64,000 nucleotides of DNA from an uncultured Flavobacteriales bacterium (lineage in GTDB: Bacteria; Bacteroidota; Bacteroidia; Flavobacteriales_D; Sanyastnellaceae): assembly GCA_905478795.1 (NCBI GenBank), contig CAJQJX010000040.1, positions 1 through 64,000 on the forward strand, written 5' to 3'. Of this stretch, positions 8,643 to 17,855 are shown in pieces. Within the stretch, counting starts at the first letter, position 1. Every line of letters starts with the position of its first letter. The notes below the pieces were generated by a model. The model ran no database searches. It saw only the letters and a list, made by a program, of their open reading frames with translations, and was not told where the DNA came from. The position numbers were made by a program, and so were the translations under genes.

Positions 8643-10088
8643 TCAAGGAGTTTCCCCCGAACTGCTCGCACCCTGTGGCAGTATCTTATCCGGATTCAGT
8701 GTGTGAACAGGATCAAATGCGGCCTTGATGCGGCGTTGTAGGTCCATTTCGGCTGGACTAAAACGCACATCCATGTACGCCTTTTGCACCCAGCCAATGC
8801 CGTGTTCGCCGCTAATGGTGCCGCCCAAGTCCACGACTTCTTTAAAAATGGCGCGGATGGCCTGTGGCAGGGTGTCGTGCCATATTTCATCGCTCAATGA
8901 ACCCTTGAGGATGTTGACGTGGAGGTTGCCGTCACCAGCATGGCCATAACAGACGCTTTCAAAACCATACTCCCCCCCTATGCGCTTGACGGCCTCCAGG
9001 AGTTCTGGCAGGTGTCCCCGCGGCACCACAGTGTCTTCTTCTTTGTAGGTCGAGTGTGCCTTTACGGCTTCTCCAACCTTTCGGCGCAGGTTCCAAAGCT
9101 GTGCTTTTCCTGCGGTATCCATGGCCATCAGGGGTTCGCCGGCGTTGTACCGACCGAGGGTGTCGGCCAGTCGCTCCAGTTGGGGCATGAGGTCGTCCTC
9201 ACGAAATGCGTCGACCTCGATGAGCAAATGGGCAGCCGTGTCGTCCGATAGGGGCAATTGCCGGTCTTGGGTGAAGTCCATGGCCAGCTCTATGGCTGCG
9301 CGCTCCATGAACTCCAAGGCGCTGGGCTGGTTGCCGTCTTGAAAAATCCCGGCTACCGCGTGGCAGGCGTCTTTGGGGTCCGAGAAGGGCACGAGCAACA
9401 AGGCGTTGTATTTGGGCCACGGCAGCAGTTTCAAAGTGGCCTCGGTGATGATGCCCAGGGTGCCTTCTGATCCGATCATCAGTTGGGTCACATTGTAGCC
9501 GGTGCTGTTTTTAAGGGTGTCGGCTCCGGTTTTCATGATGGTGCCGTCGGCGAGCACCACTTCGAGGTTGAGCACCCAATCCTTGGTGACGCCGTATTTG
9601 ACAGCCCTTGGGCCTCCACTGTTTTCAGCGAGGTTTCCTCCAATGGTACAGGTGCCCCTACTCGCGGGGTCGACGGCGTAAAACAGGCCCTTTGCTTGCA
9701 CGGCCTCCTGCATTTCTTGGACAATCACGCCGGGCTGGACCACGAGCTGGTGGTGGAGTTCATCGATTTTGACGATGCGGTTGAGCCGTTTCGTGCTCAA
9801 GCTGATGCCGCCTTTGACGGGCAGGGCACCACCGCTGAGCCCTGTCCAAGCCCCTGCGGCCGTGACCGGAACGCGGCGCGCGTTGGCCCAGGCGAGCAAG
9901 GATGATACTTCCGCGGTGTTTTTGGGCAGGGCCACAACGTCTGGCAAAAACTGCAGGTCTTCGGTATGGTCCCGGCTGTGGGCATCCAGAAAATCAGGGG
10001 TATCCCGGACTTCGAGGCCGGGTATGGCCGCGGACAATTGCTGGCCCAACTCAGATTGTGGAGGCGGTGTCGAAGAACGGGTCGTCAT
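8643..10088 (-). CDS. FAD-binding oxidase, GlcD / D-lactate dehydrogenase type
   Basis: A 481-residue flavoprotein of the FAD-linked oxidase family (PCMH-type FAD domain followed by the FAD-oxidase C-terminal domain). The FAD-binding loop appears as AAGAWTGLSGGALP and the family C-terminal motif as GEHGIGWVQK. Members oxidise D-2-hydroxyacids such as glycolate or D-lactate; the sequence does not decide which. It is intact and of normal length. It is divergent from the DPP-IV gene, with 65 bp between start codons, and heads a short unit with fabI. Confidence 0.88.
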   Translation of the reverse strand: MTTRSSTPPPQSELGQQLSAAIPGLEVRDTPDFLDAHSRDHTEDLQFLPDVVALPKNTAEVSSLLAWANARRVPVTAAGAWTGLSGGALPVKGGISLSTKRLNRIVKIDELHHQLVVQPGVIVQEMQEAVQAKGLFYAVDPASRGTCTIGGNLAENSGGPRAVKYGVTKDWVLNLEVVLADGTIMKTGADTLKNSTGYNVTQLMIGSEGTLGIITEATLKLLPWPKYNALLLVPFSDPKDACHAVAGIFQDGNQPSALEFMERAAIELAMDFTQDRQLPLSDDTAAHLLIEVDAFREDDLMPQLERLADTLGRYNAGEPLMAMDTAGKAQLWNLRRKVGEAVKAHSTYKEEDTVVPRGHLPELLEAVKRIGGEYGFESVCYGHAGDGNLHVNILKGSLSDEIWHDTLPQAIRAIFKEVVDLGGTISGEHGIGWVQKAYMDVRFSPAEMDLQRRIKAAFDPVHTLNPDKILPQGASSSGETP

Positions 10089-10153
10089 GGGGGCTTAATT
10101 TGCCACTCCGATGGGCTCCATTTCCCATCCAACACCTGCGAATATTCACAACC

Positions 10154-12355
10154 ATGCGTACGGCATTCCTTTTGGCCCTTGCGGCCCTGCTCTCCACCCA
10201 GTCCTCTACCGCTCAAAAAAACACGGTTCCGACCGAGCGTTGGTCCAACGAAAAGATCTGGTTTAGCCCCACTTTCAGGTCGGAAGGTGTCTATGGCATC
10301 CGCTCGATGGCCGATGGCGTGCACTACACCAGCTTGGAGTACACCGACAGTGGCAACGCTGTGGTCAAGTTCGCCTACCGCACGGGCGAAGCGGTGGATA
10401 CGCTGGCCAAGAGTACCGATGTTTTTGGAGGAGAAGGGCGCATTTCGGGCTACCAATTTTCTGCCGACGAGCAGCAATTGCTGGTCAGCAGCGCGCACGA
10501 GTCGATCTATCGCCACAGTTACAGTGCCAGCTACCACGTGTACCGCATTGGAGGTGGCGATGCGGGGCAGCCCTTGTTGGCCGACGGGGCCAAGGTGCGC
10601 CTGGCTACGTTCTCTCCCACCGGCGACAAAGTGGCCTATGTGCAGGAAAACAATTTATGGGTCGTGGGCCTTGTTGCCGACAGCGCACCCGTGCAGTTGA
10701 CTTCAGATGGCCGTTGGAACGAGGTGATCAATGGCGCTTCGGACTGGGTGTATGAAGAAGAGTTCGGGAAGGACCGCGGTTTCTATTGGTCTCCCAATGG
10801 ACAATACATCGCTTACTACAGGTTTGATGAATCTGCGGTGCGGGAGTTTGGTATGCCCATGTATGGGAGCCTCTATCCCGACCCTTACACCTTCAAATAC
10901 CCGAAGGCGGGTGAAATCAATTCCGAAGTGAGCATTCACGCTGTGGATGTAGATGCTCAGCGTACGATGGAACTGACCAAGGTGGACGGAGACAACTACA
11001 TCCCGCGCATCATGTGGATGGGCAATACAGAGGACCTGATGGTCATGCGCATGAACCGCCACCAGAACAAGATGGAACTGATGCGTTTTGATTTGGGCAG
11101 CGGCGGTGATGCGGCCCCTGCAGCAGAGATGCTGTTTGTTGAGGAAGCGGCCACCCACGTTCCCGTTCAGGACAACTTCACCTTTCTAAGCGACGGCACC
11201 TTTCTGATGACGAGCATGATGGACGGATACAACCACCTTTATCACATTCAGGGAACGGAAGACCGCAAGCAACTGACCAAGGGGGCTTGGGACATTACTT
11301 CGGTCCACGGATATGATGCCAAGCGCAAAGTGGTCTATTACTCGGGGTCTTGGGCGGGCGCCACGCAACAACACGAGGCCAAAGTGGACCTCAAAGGGCG
11401 CATGACACAGCTTGATGATACCCCCGGCACGCACGGTGTCAGCTGGAGCAAGACGTTTGACTATGCCATCCACGATCACAGCGATGCGGCCACCCCTGCG
11501 CGCTATGTGTTGCGCGACCGCAAGTGGAGGGAAATCCGCATGTTGCGGGATAATGCCGGTTTGCGTGAGACGCTCTCAAACTATGCAGTGTCTCCCCGGG
11601 AGTTCTTCACTTTCAAGGACGATGCTGGAGAGGAATTGAATTGTTGGATGATGAAGCCTACGGATTTTGATCCGGCGAAGAAATATCCGGTTTACGTGGC
11701 CATTTATGGAGGCCCTGGCGTGAATACAGTGAACGACAGTTGGGGCGGAACCACCTTTTATTGGCACAACCTGCTCTGCCAAGAAGGCTATATCGTGGTC
11801 AGTTGTGACCCCCGGGGAACCCCCAAGCGTGGTCGCGATTTTGAGCACAGCACCTACCTGCAGTTGGGCAAACTCGAGACAGAAGATTTCATTGACCTTG
11901 CTGAACACCTGAGTGCCAAGGATTACATCGATGGAGATCGAATCGGCATTCAAGGCTGGAGTTATGGGGGCTACATGACGTTGCTGGCCATGACCAAGGG
12001 GGCCGATCATTATGCAGCGGGCATTTCAGTGGCGCCGGTCTCAAACTGGCGTTTCTATGACAGCATCTACACAGAGCGTTTCATGCGCACGCCGCAAGAG
12101 AATGCCGACGGTTACGACGACAACAGCCCCATCAACCATGCAGAAAAGCTCAAAGGCGAGCTCCTGCTGGTCCACGGTTCTGCCGACGACAATGTCCATT
12201 TCCAAAATGCGATGGAGATGGTCGACGCACTGGTGGCCGAGGGCAAGGACTTTGACTTTTTTGCTTATCCCAACCGCAACCATGGCATTTACGGGGGCAA
12301 TACCCGATTGCACCTTTTTGACATGATGCTGGATTTCCTTCGTGAAAACCTCTAA
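10154..12355 (+). CDS. Secreted prolyl oligopeptidase-family peptidase (DPP-IV type, S9B)
   Basis: A 733-residue protein starting at ATG 10154, which opens a clear signal peptide (MRTAFLLALAALLSTQSSTAQ); the long upstream extension runs through the divergent gene and is not credible. An N-terminal beta-propeller-like region (to about residue 480) precedes an alpha/beta-hydrolase domain with nucleophile GWSYGGYM, Asp in GSADDNVHF and His in NRNHGIYGG. Family members cleave Xaa-Pro dipeptides from peptide N-termini in the periplasm. The next gene is a POT-family di/tripeptide transporter, so the pair fits digestion and uptake of peptides. Confidence 0.93.
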   Translation: MRTAFLLALAALLSTQSSTAQKNTVPTERWSNEKIWFSPTFRSEGVYGIRSMADGVHYTSLEYTDSGNAVVKFAYRTGEAVDTLAKSTDVFGGEGRISGYQFSADEQQLLVSSAHESIYRHSYSASYHVYRIGGGDAGQPLLADGAKVRLATFSPTGDKVAYVQENNLWVVGLVADSAPVQLTSDGRWNEVINGASDWVYEEEFGKDRGFYWSPNGQYIAYYRFDESAVREFGMPMYGSLYPDPYTFKYPKAGEINSEVSIHAVDVDAQRTMELTKVDGDNYIPRIMWMGNTEDLMVMRMNRHQNKMELMRFDLGSGGDAAPAAEMLFVEEAATHVPVQDNFTFLSDGTFLMTSMMDGYNHLYHIQGTEDRKQLTKGAWDITSVHGYDAKRKVVYYSGSWAGATQQHEAKVDLKGRMTQLDDTPGTHGVSWSKTFDYAIHDHSDAATPARYVLRDRKWREIRMLRDNAGLRETLSNYAVSPREFFTFKDDAGEELNCWMMKPTDFDPAKKYPVYVAIYGGPGVNTVNDSWGGTTFYWHNLLCQEGYIVVSCDPRGTPKRGRDFEHSTYLQLGKLETEDFIDLAEHLSAKDYIDGDRIGIQGWSYGGYMTLLAMTKGADHYAAGISVAPVSNWRFYDSIYTERFMRTPQENADGYDDNSPINHAEKLKGELLLVHGSADDNVHFQNAMEMVDALVAEGKDFDFFAYPNRNHGIYGGNTRLHLFDMMLDFLRENL

Positions 12356-12386
12356 CGGGAGAAGCCCAGAGAGCGAATCCGGCGCT

Positions 12387-12393
12387 TATCTTG
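12387..12393 (+). promoter_or_regulatory. -7-like element TATCTTG upstream of the POT gene
   Basis: TATCTTG matches the Bacteroidota -7 consensus TAnnTTTG less one T. It lies 27 nt before the POT start codon. No convincing -33 TTG is seen at the expected distance. Confidence 0.4.
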
Positions 12394-12420
12394 CCGCCAA
12401 CACCTTATTCGAGAAACCTT

Positions 12421-13959
12421 ATGACTGATTCAAACGTGGCCAAGACAGGCCACCCGCGTGGTCTTTACACGCTGTTTTTCTCCGAGATGTGGGAGCGTTT
12501 TTGCTACTATGGCATGCGCACCTTGCTCACGTTGTACTTGGTGAAGTCCCTCATGAAGGGAGACTCTGAAGCCAGTTTGATGTACGGAGCCTATACAGCG
12601 CTCATTTATGCAGCACCTGTTCTGGGTGGTCGTTTGGCCGACCAATACTTGGGTTACCGTTACGCCATTTTATTGGGTGCGGTCTTCATGGCCATTGGTG
12701 AATTTTTGATTTTGGGGGGCAACGAGATGTTCCTATTGATTGGAATGGGCGCCCTGATCGTTGGCAACGGATACTTCAAGGCCAATATCTCTACCATCGT
12801 TGGAAAGCTGTACGAGGACAATGACCCCAGAAGGGACTCGGGCTTTACCATCTTTTATATCGGCATCAACATTGGTGCCTTGCTGGCCACTACAGTGGTG
12901 GCCTATGTGGGGGAAACCTATGGGTTCCATTACGGTTTCGGCTTGGCTGGTATCGGTATGCTTTCCGGTTTGCTCATCTTTTGGTTGGGCCGTGAGAACT
13001 ACGCTGCAGCGCCAGGATTGGAGATTCGCGAAGCAGGCCTTGAGACCAAGTGGGGCATGAAGATGTACCAGCTGATCACCTTGGGTTCAGTGCTCTTGAT
13101 TCCCTTATGCTATGTGCTGATTCTGAAGAACACGTTTCAAATTGGGGAGGGTGACGGAGCCTTCACCTTCCCGCTCATGACGGTGCTGCTGACCATGCTT
13201 TTCGTGTATGTGGCCATGAGTCTGATCAAGGCCGGAAAGGCCGAAGGGGCCATGTACCGCGACCGTATGGTGGCTTTGGTCATTTTCATGGTCATCAATG
13301 TGATTTTCTGGGCATGCTTTGAGCAGGCCGGCACTTCTTTGACCCTCTTTGCCGACCGCAATGTGGACCGTATGGTCATGGGTTGGGAGATGCCTGCTTC
13401 CATGACGCAGTTCTTTAACCCCTTCTTCATCGTCCTCTTTGGCTCGATCTTCACATGGATGTGGGTGCGTTTGGATGCCGTCGGCAAGAACCCTTCCATT
13501 CCCATGAAGTTTTCTCTGGGCATCCTACAGCTGGGCCTCGGTTTCTTGGTGACCATCATTGGCTTGCAATTCGTGGACGAGTCCACGGCCATGGTGCCAC
13601 TGTTGACCCTGTTGTTCTTGTACATGCTTCACACTACCGGTGAGTTGTTCCTCTCTCCCATTGGCCTGTCCATGGTGACGAAGTTGGCCCCCAAAAACAT
13701 CGCGGGCACCGCTATGGGGGGATGGTTCTTGAGTTTTGCCATCGCCAACTACGCAGGTGGTTTGATCGCTACGCTGACCGGTGGTCATGGCGGTGGTGAA
13801 ATCGCCGCAGCGGACATGACCGAGTTGGAAATGAAGACAGCTGGCCTGAGCCAGTACATCGATGTCTTCTCCACCCTTGGGTTCGTCTTGGTTGGATTTG
13901 CGGTGCTGATTGCACTGATGAACAAGCCGCTGAACAAGCTGATGCACGGCGTGCGCTGA
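12421..13959 (+). CDS. POT/PTR2-family proton-dependent peptide transporter
   Basis: A 512-residue membrane protein with about 12-14 hydrophobic segments. The N-terminal family signature MWERFCYYGMRTLLTLYLV contains the conserved E-x-x-E-R-F-like motif of proton-coupled oligopeptide transporters. I chose ATG 12421 (MTDSNVAKTG) over a start ten codons earlier because POT proteins begin close to this signature. It follows the secreted DPP-IV-type peptidase by 65 bp and probably imports its di- and tripeptide products. It ends just before a strong hairpin. Confidence 0.93.
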   Translation: MTDSNVAKTGHPRGLYTLFFSEMWERFCYYGMRTLLTLYLVKSLMKGDSEASLMYGAYTALIYAAPVLGGRLADQYLGYRYAILLGAVFMAIGEFLILGGNEMFLLIGMGALIVGNGYFKANISTIVGKLYEDNDPRRDSGFTIFYIGINIGALLATTVVAYVGETYGFHYGFGLAGIGMLSGLLIFWLGRENYAAAPGLEIREAGLETKWGMKMYQLITLGSVLLIPLCYVLILKNTFQIGEGDGAFTFPLMTVLLTMLFVYVAMSLIKAGKAEGAMYRDRMVALVIFMVINVIFWACFEQAGTSLTLFADRNVDRMVMGWEMPASMTQFFNPFFIVLFGSIFTWMWVRLDAVGKNPSIPMKFSLGILQLGLGFLVTIIGLQFVDESTAMVPLLTLLFLYMLHTTGELFLSPIGLSMVTKLAPKNIAGTAMGGWFLSFAIANYAGGLIATLTGGHGGGEIAAADMTELEMKTAGLSQYIDVFSTLGFVLVGFAVLIALMNKPLNKLMHGVR

Positions 13960-13986
13960 CCTTTCGTTCAGATTTTCACCTCTTTT

Positions 13987-14020
13987 ACCGCCCCAATGTG
14001 CTTCGTGCCATTGGGGCGGT
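13987..14020 (+). terminator. Terminator-like hairpin after the POT gene
   Basis: A perfect 12-bp inverted repeat (accgccccaatg / cattggggcggt) with a 10-nt loop starts 28 bp after the POT stop codon and is followed by a T-rich tgctttgttg. It probably ends the peptidase-transporter transcription. Confidence 0.75.
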
Positions 14021-14045
14021 TGCTTTGTTGTGCGATATTTACAGC

Positions 14046-14591
14046 ATGATGCGTCCCCTCGTCCTAAGTGTTGTTTTGCTTGCGTCCAGTGCTTCACTGT
14101 TTGCGCAAGGCGCTGCGATTGACTGGATTTCAGTCAACGACCTTGAAGCTGCCCAAGCCAAGGAACCTCGAAAGGTGCTGATCGACGTCTACACGAAATG
14201 GTGTGGGCCGTGCAAGATGATGATGCGCAATACGTTTACGAATGCGGATGTCATTTCATACATCAACGAGAACTTTTATGCCGTCAAGTTTGACGCTGAA
14301 GGCCCTGATCCTGTTCAGTTTCAAGGAAAGACGTTTAGCAACCCGACCTACGTCCCCAACAAGCCGGGCCGCAATGGTGTGCATGAATTGAGCCGTGCCT
14401 TTCAAGTGCGTGCATACCCTACCATTGTTTATCTCGATGAGGAGTTGGAAATGATTGCTCCCATCAGCGGTTACAAGAGCCCACAGCAATTGGAGCTTTA
14501 CCTCCGATTCTTTGATGAGGCTTGGGCTGCAGGGACTTCTCAAGAGGAGTGGGACGCCTTTCAGCAGGCCTTCTCCCCGACTTTTAACTAA
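14046..14591 (+). CDS. Periplasmic thioredoxin-like protein
   Basis: A 181-residue protein from ATG 14046, with an N-terminal signal peptide (MMRPLVLSVVLLASSASLFA) and a thioredoxin-fold domain carrying the active-site WCGPC at about residues 56-60. It resembles DUF255/thioredoxin_7-type thiol-disulfide proteins and should act on disulfides or as a reductant in the periplasm. The upstream start at 13998 would lie within the POT-gene terminator, so it is unlikely. It stands alone between two hairpins. The client protein is unknown. Confidence 0.88.
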   Translation: MMRPLVLSVVLLASSASLFAQGAAIDWISVNDLEAAQAKEPRKVLIDVYTKWCGPCKMMMRNTFTNADVISYINENFYAVKFDAEGPDPVQFQGKTFSNPTYVPNKPGRNGVHELSRAFQVRAYPTIVYLDEELEMIAPISGYKSPQQLELYLRFFDEAWAAGTSQEEWDAFQQAFSPTFN

Positions 14592-14630
14592 GCGTGAGCC
14601 GGGAAAACCGGTAAAAACCGCAAAGACTTC

Positions 14631-14658
14631 CGGCCCGTCCTCGAAAGAAGGCGGGCCG
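14631..14658 (+). terminator. Weak terminator-like hairpin after the thioredoxin-like gene
   Basis: cggcccg and cgggccg pair across a short loop, with three further pairs after a one-base bulge. There is no T-run, so this may be a processing or stability hairpin, or it may overlap the citrate synthase promoter region (TATTTTCG at 14664-14671). Confidence 0.35.
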
Positions 14659-14663
14659 ACATG

Positions 14664-14671
14664 TATTTTCG
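14664..14671 (+). promoter_or_regulatory. -7-like element TATTTTCG upstream of citrate synthase
   Basis: Seven of eight positions match TAnnTTTG. The element ends 9 nt before the ATG at 14681. Confidence 0.35.
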
Positions 14672-14680
14672 CGGAACGCA

Positions 14681-15982
14681 ATGAACGTAGATACGATGAC
14701 CGATACGGCCCGCCTGACATTTGAAGACAAAGAAGTTGAACTGCCCGTTGTTCGCGGTTCGGAAGGCGAAGTGGGTTTGGACATCTCCAAGCTTCGCGCA
14801 CAGACTGGCTTGGTGACGCTGGACAGAGGCTTTAAAAACACGGGGTCTACCACGAGTGGAATCACTTTCCTTAACGGTGAAGAGGGCATTTTGCACTACC
14901 GCGGGTATTCCATCGAAGACCTTGCCGAAAATGCGACATTCATGGAGGTGGCCTACCTCCTGGTGTATGGAGACCTTCCCGATGCTGAGCGTTTGGAGTG
15001 GTTCACCAAGAGCATCAGCAAGCATACCCTTGTGCACGAGAACATGCGTCGGTTCTTTGATGCCTTCCCAATGGGGGCCCACCCTATGGGCATGCTGAGT
15101 TCCATGGCGTCCTCATTGTCTACTTTCTATCCAGACAGCCAAAACCCCAACCGTTCGGTAGAGGACATTGACATGACGATCCACCGGTTGATCGCCAAGT
15201 TGCCGACCCTCGCTGCGCAGTGCTACAAGCACAACATGGGACACCCCACGTGTTACCCTGCCAATGACCTGAGCTACACGGAGAACTTCCTGTACATGAT
15301 GTTCGGTTTGCCGACCGAGGATTATGAAATTGATCCTGTCATTGACGATGCGATCAACAAGTTGCTCATTCTTCACGCAGACCATGAGCAGAACTGCAGC
15401 ACTTCAACAGTGCGCATTGTGGGCAGTTCTCAAGCCAACCTGTACTCTTCGATTTCTGCTGGCATCTCAGCGCTCTGGGGGCCGCTTCACGGTGGCGCCA
15501 ACCAGGCGGTCATTGAGATGCTTGAGCAAATCAAGGCTGACGGTGGAGACCTGCAAAAGTGGATTGACAAAGCCAAAGACAAGACGGACAGTTTCCGATT
15601 GATGGGCTTTGGCCACCGTGTCTACAAGAACTTTGACCCCCGCGCTCGGATCATCAAGAAGTCGGCTGACGAGGTGCTCGCCAAGTTGGGCATCAATGAC
15701 CCCGTATTGGATATCGCCAAGCAGCTCGAAGCTGTGGCCTTGGAGGACGAATACTTTGTGCAGCGCGGACTCTATCCCAATGTGGACTTCTACAGCGGTA
15801 TCATTTACCGCGCCTTGGGCATTCCAACGGAGATGTTCACGGTGATGTTCGCCTTGGGTCGTTTGCCCGGTTGGATTGCACAATGGAAAGAGATGACGGA
15901 GAATGGAGAGCCCATTGGCCGTCCTCGTCAGATATACACGGGCCATACAGAGCGTCCCGTTCAGCCCCTCGACCAACGTTGA
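14681..15982 (+). CDS. gltA: Citrate synthase
   Basis: A 433-residue protein that condenses acetyl-CoA and oxaloacetate to citrate, the entry step of the TCA cycle. Catalytic histidines are in GPLHGGANQ and GFGHRVYKNFDPRA; the catalytic Asp lies in the C-terminal YPNVDFYSG segment. Length and motifs fit the hexameric type II enzymes. The ATG at 14681 is used; an in-frame ATG 15 bp later is possible. Its stop codon overlaps the start of the enoyl-CoA hydratase (TGATG), so the two are probably translated together. Confidence 0.96.
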   Translation: MNVDTMTDTARLTFEDKEVELPVVRGSEGEVGLDISKLRAQTGLVTLDRGFKNTGSTTSGITFLNGEEGILHYRGYSIEDLAENATFMEVAYLLVYGDLPDAERLEWFTKSISKHTLVHENMRRFFDAFPMGAHPMGMLSSMASSLSTFYPDSQNPNRSVEDIDMTIHRLIAKLPTLAAQCYKHNMGHPTCYPANDLSYTENFLYMMFGLPTEDYEIDPVIDDAINKLLILHADHEQNCSTSTVRIVGSSQANLYSSISAGISALWGPLHGGANQAVIEMLEQIKADGGDLQKWIDKAKDKTDSFRLMGFGHRVYKNFDPRARIIKKSADEVLAKLGINDPVLDIAKQLEAVALEDEYFVQRGLYPNVDFYSGIIYRALGIPTEMFTVMFALGRLPGWIAQWKEMTENGEPIGRPRQIYTGHTERPVQPLDQR

Positions 15983-16755
15983 TGTTGAATTCCGGATTGA
16001 CGGAGGGGGTTTCCCTTTCGGTGGACGACCGTGGTGTGGCCTATATCACCTTTGCCCATCCGCGCTCCAACAGTTTGCCTGGAGCGGTTTTGGCTGAGTT
16101 GGCCAGCACCGTCAAGACATTGGGTGAGCGGTCTGATGTCAAAGTGGTGGTATTGGGTTCTGCAGGTGACCGTGCTTTTTGCGCAGGCGCTTCTTTTGAT
16201 GAGTTGGTCGCCATTGCCGATGAGGAAGCTGGATTGGCGTTTTTCATGGGCTTTGCCCATGTGATCAATGCATTGAGGTCGATTCCCCAGTTGGTGATTG
16301 GCCGCGTTCAGGGCAAGGCTGTAGGCGGCGGTGTGGGTTTGGCTTCAGCCACCGATTACTGTCTGGCGACGCAGCACGCAGCAGTGAAGCTCAGCGAATT
16401 GGCAGTGGGCATTGGTCCCTTTGTTGTGGGGCCCGCCGTAGAACGTAAGCTGGGGGTTTCGGCCATGAGTCAGCTCTCTATCGATGCCGCGTCATGGAGG
16501 TCTGCAGAGTGGGCTTGCTCGCGAGGCTTGTATGCCGAAGTACTAGAAGACGCAGCTGCATTGGATGCGGCTGTAGATGCTTTGGCGGGTCGGTTGGCGG
16601 CATCCAATCCCCAAGCGATGTCTGCCTTGAAGCGGGTGTTTTGGAGCGGAACGGAGCATTGGGACACTTTGCTTGCCGATCGCGCTGCCATCAGTGGCCG
16701 TTTGGTATTGAGTGACTTTACCCGTGCGGCGATTGCGCAATTCAAAGCGGGATAA
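15982..16755 (+). CDS. Enoyl-CoA hydratase/isomerase family protein
   Basis: A 257-residue crotonase-fold protein. The start ATG shares its A with the citrate synthase TGA (15982); the upstream extension lies inside gltA and is rejected. Oxyanion-hole motifs GDRAFCAGASFDEL and GKAVGGGVGLASATDYC are visible. The usual catalytic Glu of the second motif region falls in KLSELAVGIGP. The substrate cannot be assigned; a beta-oxidation or branched-chain degradation role, including methylglutaconyl-CoA hydration, is possible since HMG-CoA lyase lies elsewhere in the window. Overlap with gltA suggests coupling of acyl-CoA breakdown to TCA flux. Confidence 0.88.
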   Translation: MLNSGLTEGVSLSVDDRGVAYITFAHPRSNSLPGAVLAELASTVKTLGERSDVKVVVLGSAGDRAFCAGASFDELVAIADEEAGLAFFMGFAHVINALRSIPQLVIGRVQGKAVGGGVGLASATDYCLATQHAAVKLSELAVGIGPFVVGPAVERKLGVSAMSQLSIDAASWRSAEWACSRGLYAEVLEDAAALDAAVDALAGRLAASNPQAMSALKRVFWSGTEHWDTLLADRAAISGRLVLSDFTRAAIAQFKAG

Positions 16756-16852
16756 GACTTTCTGCGCCGTTTTTAGGAATTGCACACCCTTGGGTTGACG
16801 AACCAAGGAACTTCAGTCGCAGCGGACGTTGAACTGACACCATCTTGCTGCC

Positions 16853-17728
16853 ATGCAGAAGCAGAAGCAAAAGCGGCTCCGTTGGGACCGCATTGCCATG
16901 GTAGGAGGAGTGGCGTTGGTTGCTGCGTATGGCTTGGCAGCTGTCGTCCCCGATGGTCAAGACTATGACGGGGCCGACTCCGAAGGGCGTGTAGCCTCCG
17001 TATTGGCTCCAGAGGATGTTCTGGAGGAAGTTACAGAGGGGGTGTATGCTGCACCCATTATGGTGCAGGAGCGCGCAGAGCCGGAAAAAGCCAAGGAGAT
17101 TCCAGTGCGTTCCACCATAGAAAGTGCTGCTGTTGGGCCCGCTCCTTCTGGACCGCTGCCGCGCAAGGGCATAGCACCTTGCAGTTGCTCGAAGTACACG
17201 ATGAAGTTGGCGCGGAATCCTTACACGCAGCATCAAAAGCGCGCCCGCAGTCTTCCAGGTAGTTTCTTCGTCAAGAATGACTCAGAATTGCAAGCGGGGT
17301 TTGGCCGAGGCGATTTGGTCAGGGTGCCTACGGTTGGAAAGGGATACCACCTCGACCGATTGACGCACAGTGAGCCGTTCTTGTTGCCTGCTGCATTTGA
17401 TGTGCTCAAAGAGATGGCCTCTCGTTTCCACAAGGCCATGGATGGCACTTCAGACGAAGGGGCGTCCATTCGGATCACCAGCCTGACCCGGACACAGAGC
17501 CAGCAACGCAAGCTTCGCCGCCGCAATGCCAATGCATTTAACGGCCAGAGCACCCACAACTACGGCGCCAGTTTTGACGTGGCATTCATAGACCGACCAA
17601 ATGAAACGGTCAAGTGTGGAGGTCCGTCTTGGGCATTGCAGTCCATTCTGCAGGACATGCAGAAGAACGGTCAGATCTTGGTGATTCCAGAGGGCAACTG
17701 CATGCACATTACCCCCCGCAACTCATGA
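16853..17728 (+). CDS. DUF5715-like, peptidase M15-related exported or membrane-anchored protein
   Basis: A 291-residue protein with a basic N-terminus and one hydrophobic segment (residues 13-30), so probably anchored or exported. Its C-terminal half contains ITSLTRT, RRRNANAF, STHNYGASFDVAF and a late MHITPR. The STHxYGxxFD and final MH are in the order seen for the zinc ligands of M15-type D,D-/L,D-carboxypeptidases and fit the DUF5715 family. Peptidoglycan trimming is plausible but unproven. A CATCTTG element at 16841-16847 lies 5 nt before the ATG. Confidence 0.7.
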   Translation: MQKQKQKRLRWDRIAMVGGVALVAAYGLAAVVPDGQDYDGADSEGRVASVLAPEDVLEEVTEGVYAAPIMVQERAEPEKAKEIPVRSTIESAAVGPAPSGPLPRKGIAPCSCSKYTMKLARNPYTQHQKRARSLPGSFFVKNDSELQAGFGRGDLVRVPTVGKGYHLDRLTHSEPFLLPAAFDVLKEMASRFHKAMDGTSDEGASIRITSLTRTQSQQRKLRRRNANAFNGQSTHNYGASFDVAFIDRPNETVKCGGPSWALQSILQDMQKNGQILVIPEGNCMHITPRNS

Positions 17729-17855
17729 AGCTGGCGTGGTTCCGATTCTTGAGTGGGGTGAACAAAACCTTCCTTCCAAAGGTCTACCTCAAGCCGGATT
17801 TGGAACAGCTTTCTGGCTTCGACAAGGCCATCGTTGGATGGAAGATGTGGGTGAC

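Noticed and set aside
10085-10537. Minus-strand frame antisense to the DPP-IV gene and similar internal frames throughout
   Set aside because: These shadows lack domains, have signal-peptide genes on the other strand, and are explained by GC-rich codon bias.
16788-16808. Inverted repeat ccttgg/ccaagg after the enoyl-CoA hydratase gene
   Set aside because: The stem is short, with a bulge and no T-run; it could be chance.
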